A stretch of 11,121 nt of DNA from Candidatus Pacearchaeota archaeon (lineage in GTDB: Archaea > Nanoarchaeota > Nanoarchaeia > Pacearchaeales > GW2011-AR1): the NCBI GenBank assembly GCA_002690445.1, contig NZER01000387.1:1-11121 (forward strand), read 5' to 3'. Below the pieces are notes generated by a model, which had not been told where the DNA came from, made no database searches, and saw nothing but the letters and a program-made list of their open reading frames with translations. This document shows, piece by piece, positions 11,079 to 11,121 of the stretch. How positions within the stretch are numbered: position 1 is the stretch's first letter; every line of letters begins with the position of its first letter. The position numbers were made by a program, and so were the translations under genes.

Positions 11079-11121
11079 TTATGAATTTGAAGAAGCTTTT
11101 TGCTTCTCTACACCACCGCTG
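11079..11121. other. Right edge, possible partial gene (uncertain)
   Basis: Three readings are open. On the minus strand, one frame would end SGGVEKQKASSNS with a stop at 11079-11081, the tail of a gene beyond the window. On the plus strand, a frame opening at 11075 (MIMNLKKLFASLHHR) would be the start of a divergent gene; I see no ribosome site for it. A 6-base hairpin AGAAGC/GCTTCT (11091-11107) is also present. I cannot choose among them. Confidence 0.25.

Noticed and set aside
1..11121. tRNA, rRNA, insertion sequence or integrase
   Set aside because: No cloverleaf, rRNA-like stretch, transposase or integrase motif was found on either strand.

Overview
This window looks like part of an A+T-rich archaeal virus, or a virus-like plasmid, with its own replication machinery. 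The archaeal reading rests on four things: a PCNA-type sliding clamp, an archaeal Hjc-like nuclease, TATA/BRE-style promoters with poly-T terminators, and a secreted membrane protein with N-glycosylation sequons. No rRNA, tRNA, capsid protein, terminase or integrase was recognised, so host and virus family stay open. Every gene I can support lies on the minus strand, so transcription runs from high to low coordinates.

Layout in transcription order. (1) 10933-11121 is an upstream region with nested inverted repeats (10966-11071). (2) 10932 to 3734 is one long, gapless operon: a small ribbon-helix-helix-like protein, PCNA, a T4 gp44/RFC-small-like clamp loader ATPase, a protein resembling the T4 gp62 clamp loader subunit, a QueE-like protein without its radical-SAM cysteines, a coiled-coil protein, a group of small membrane proteins, a tiny 8-cysteine protein, family B DNA polymerase, an Hjc-like PD-(D/E)XK nuclease, and a glycoprotein-like type I membrane protein. 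The clamp, ATPase, gp62-like and polymerase order matches the phage T4 order 45-44-62-(regA)-43. (3) A promoter at about 3714-3721 probably drives a second operon from 3690 to 1156. It holds an unknown 132-residue protein, a Pro/Ala/Gln-rich protein, a four-helix membrane protein, and six very small genes (35-50 residues, plus one of 87), most overlapping by a few bases. It probably ends at a T-run at 1053-1061. (4) 347-1155 carries no gene. It is packed with copies of AATGCCTTAAT in both orientations, hairpins, homopolymer tracts and tandem repeats, and is the best candidate for a replication origin or control region. (5) At the left end a cysteine-tailed 69-residue protein and a gene beginning exactly at the window edge share a nearly identical promoter and leader.

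Working model (inference): the element supplies its own polymerase, clamp, two-part clamp loader and junction nuclease, probably acting at the repeat-rich region, and borrows primase and helicase from the host or encodes them outside this window. The small membrane proteins and the glycoprotein-like protein are candidates for envelope or host-membrane functions. Stop and start codons overlap at most junctions (ATGA, GTGA, TGATG or ATGAATRA), which suggests translational coupling along both operons.
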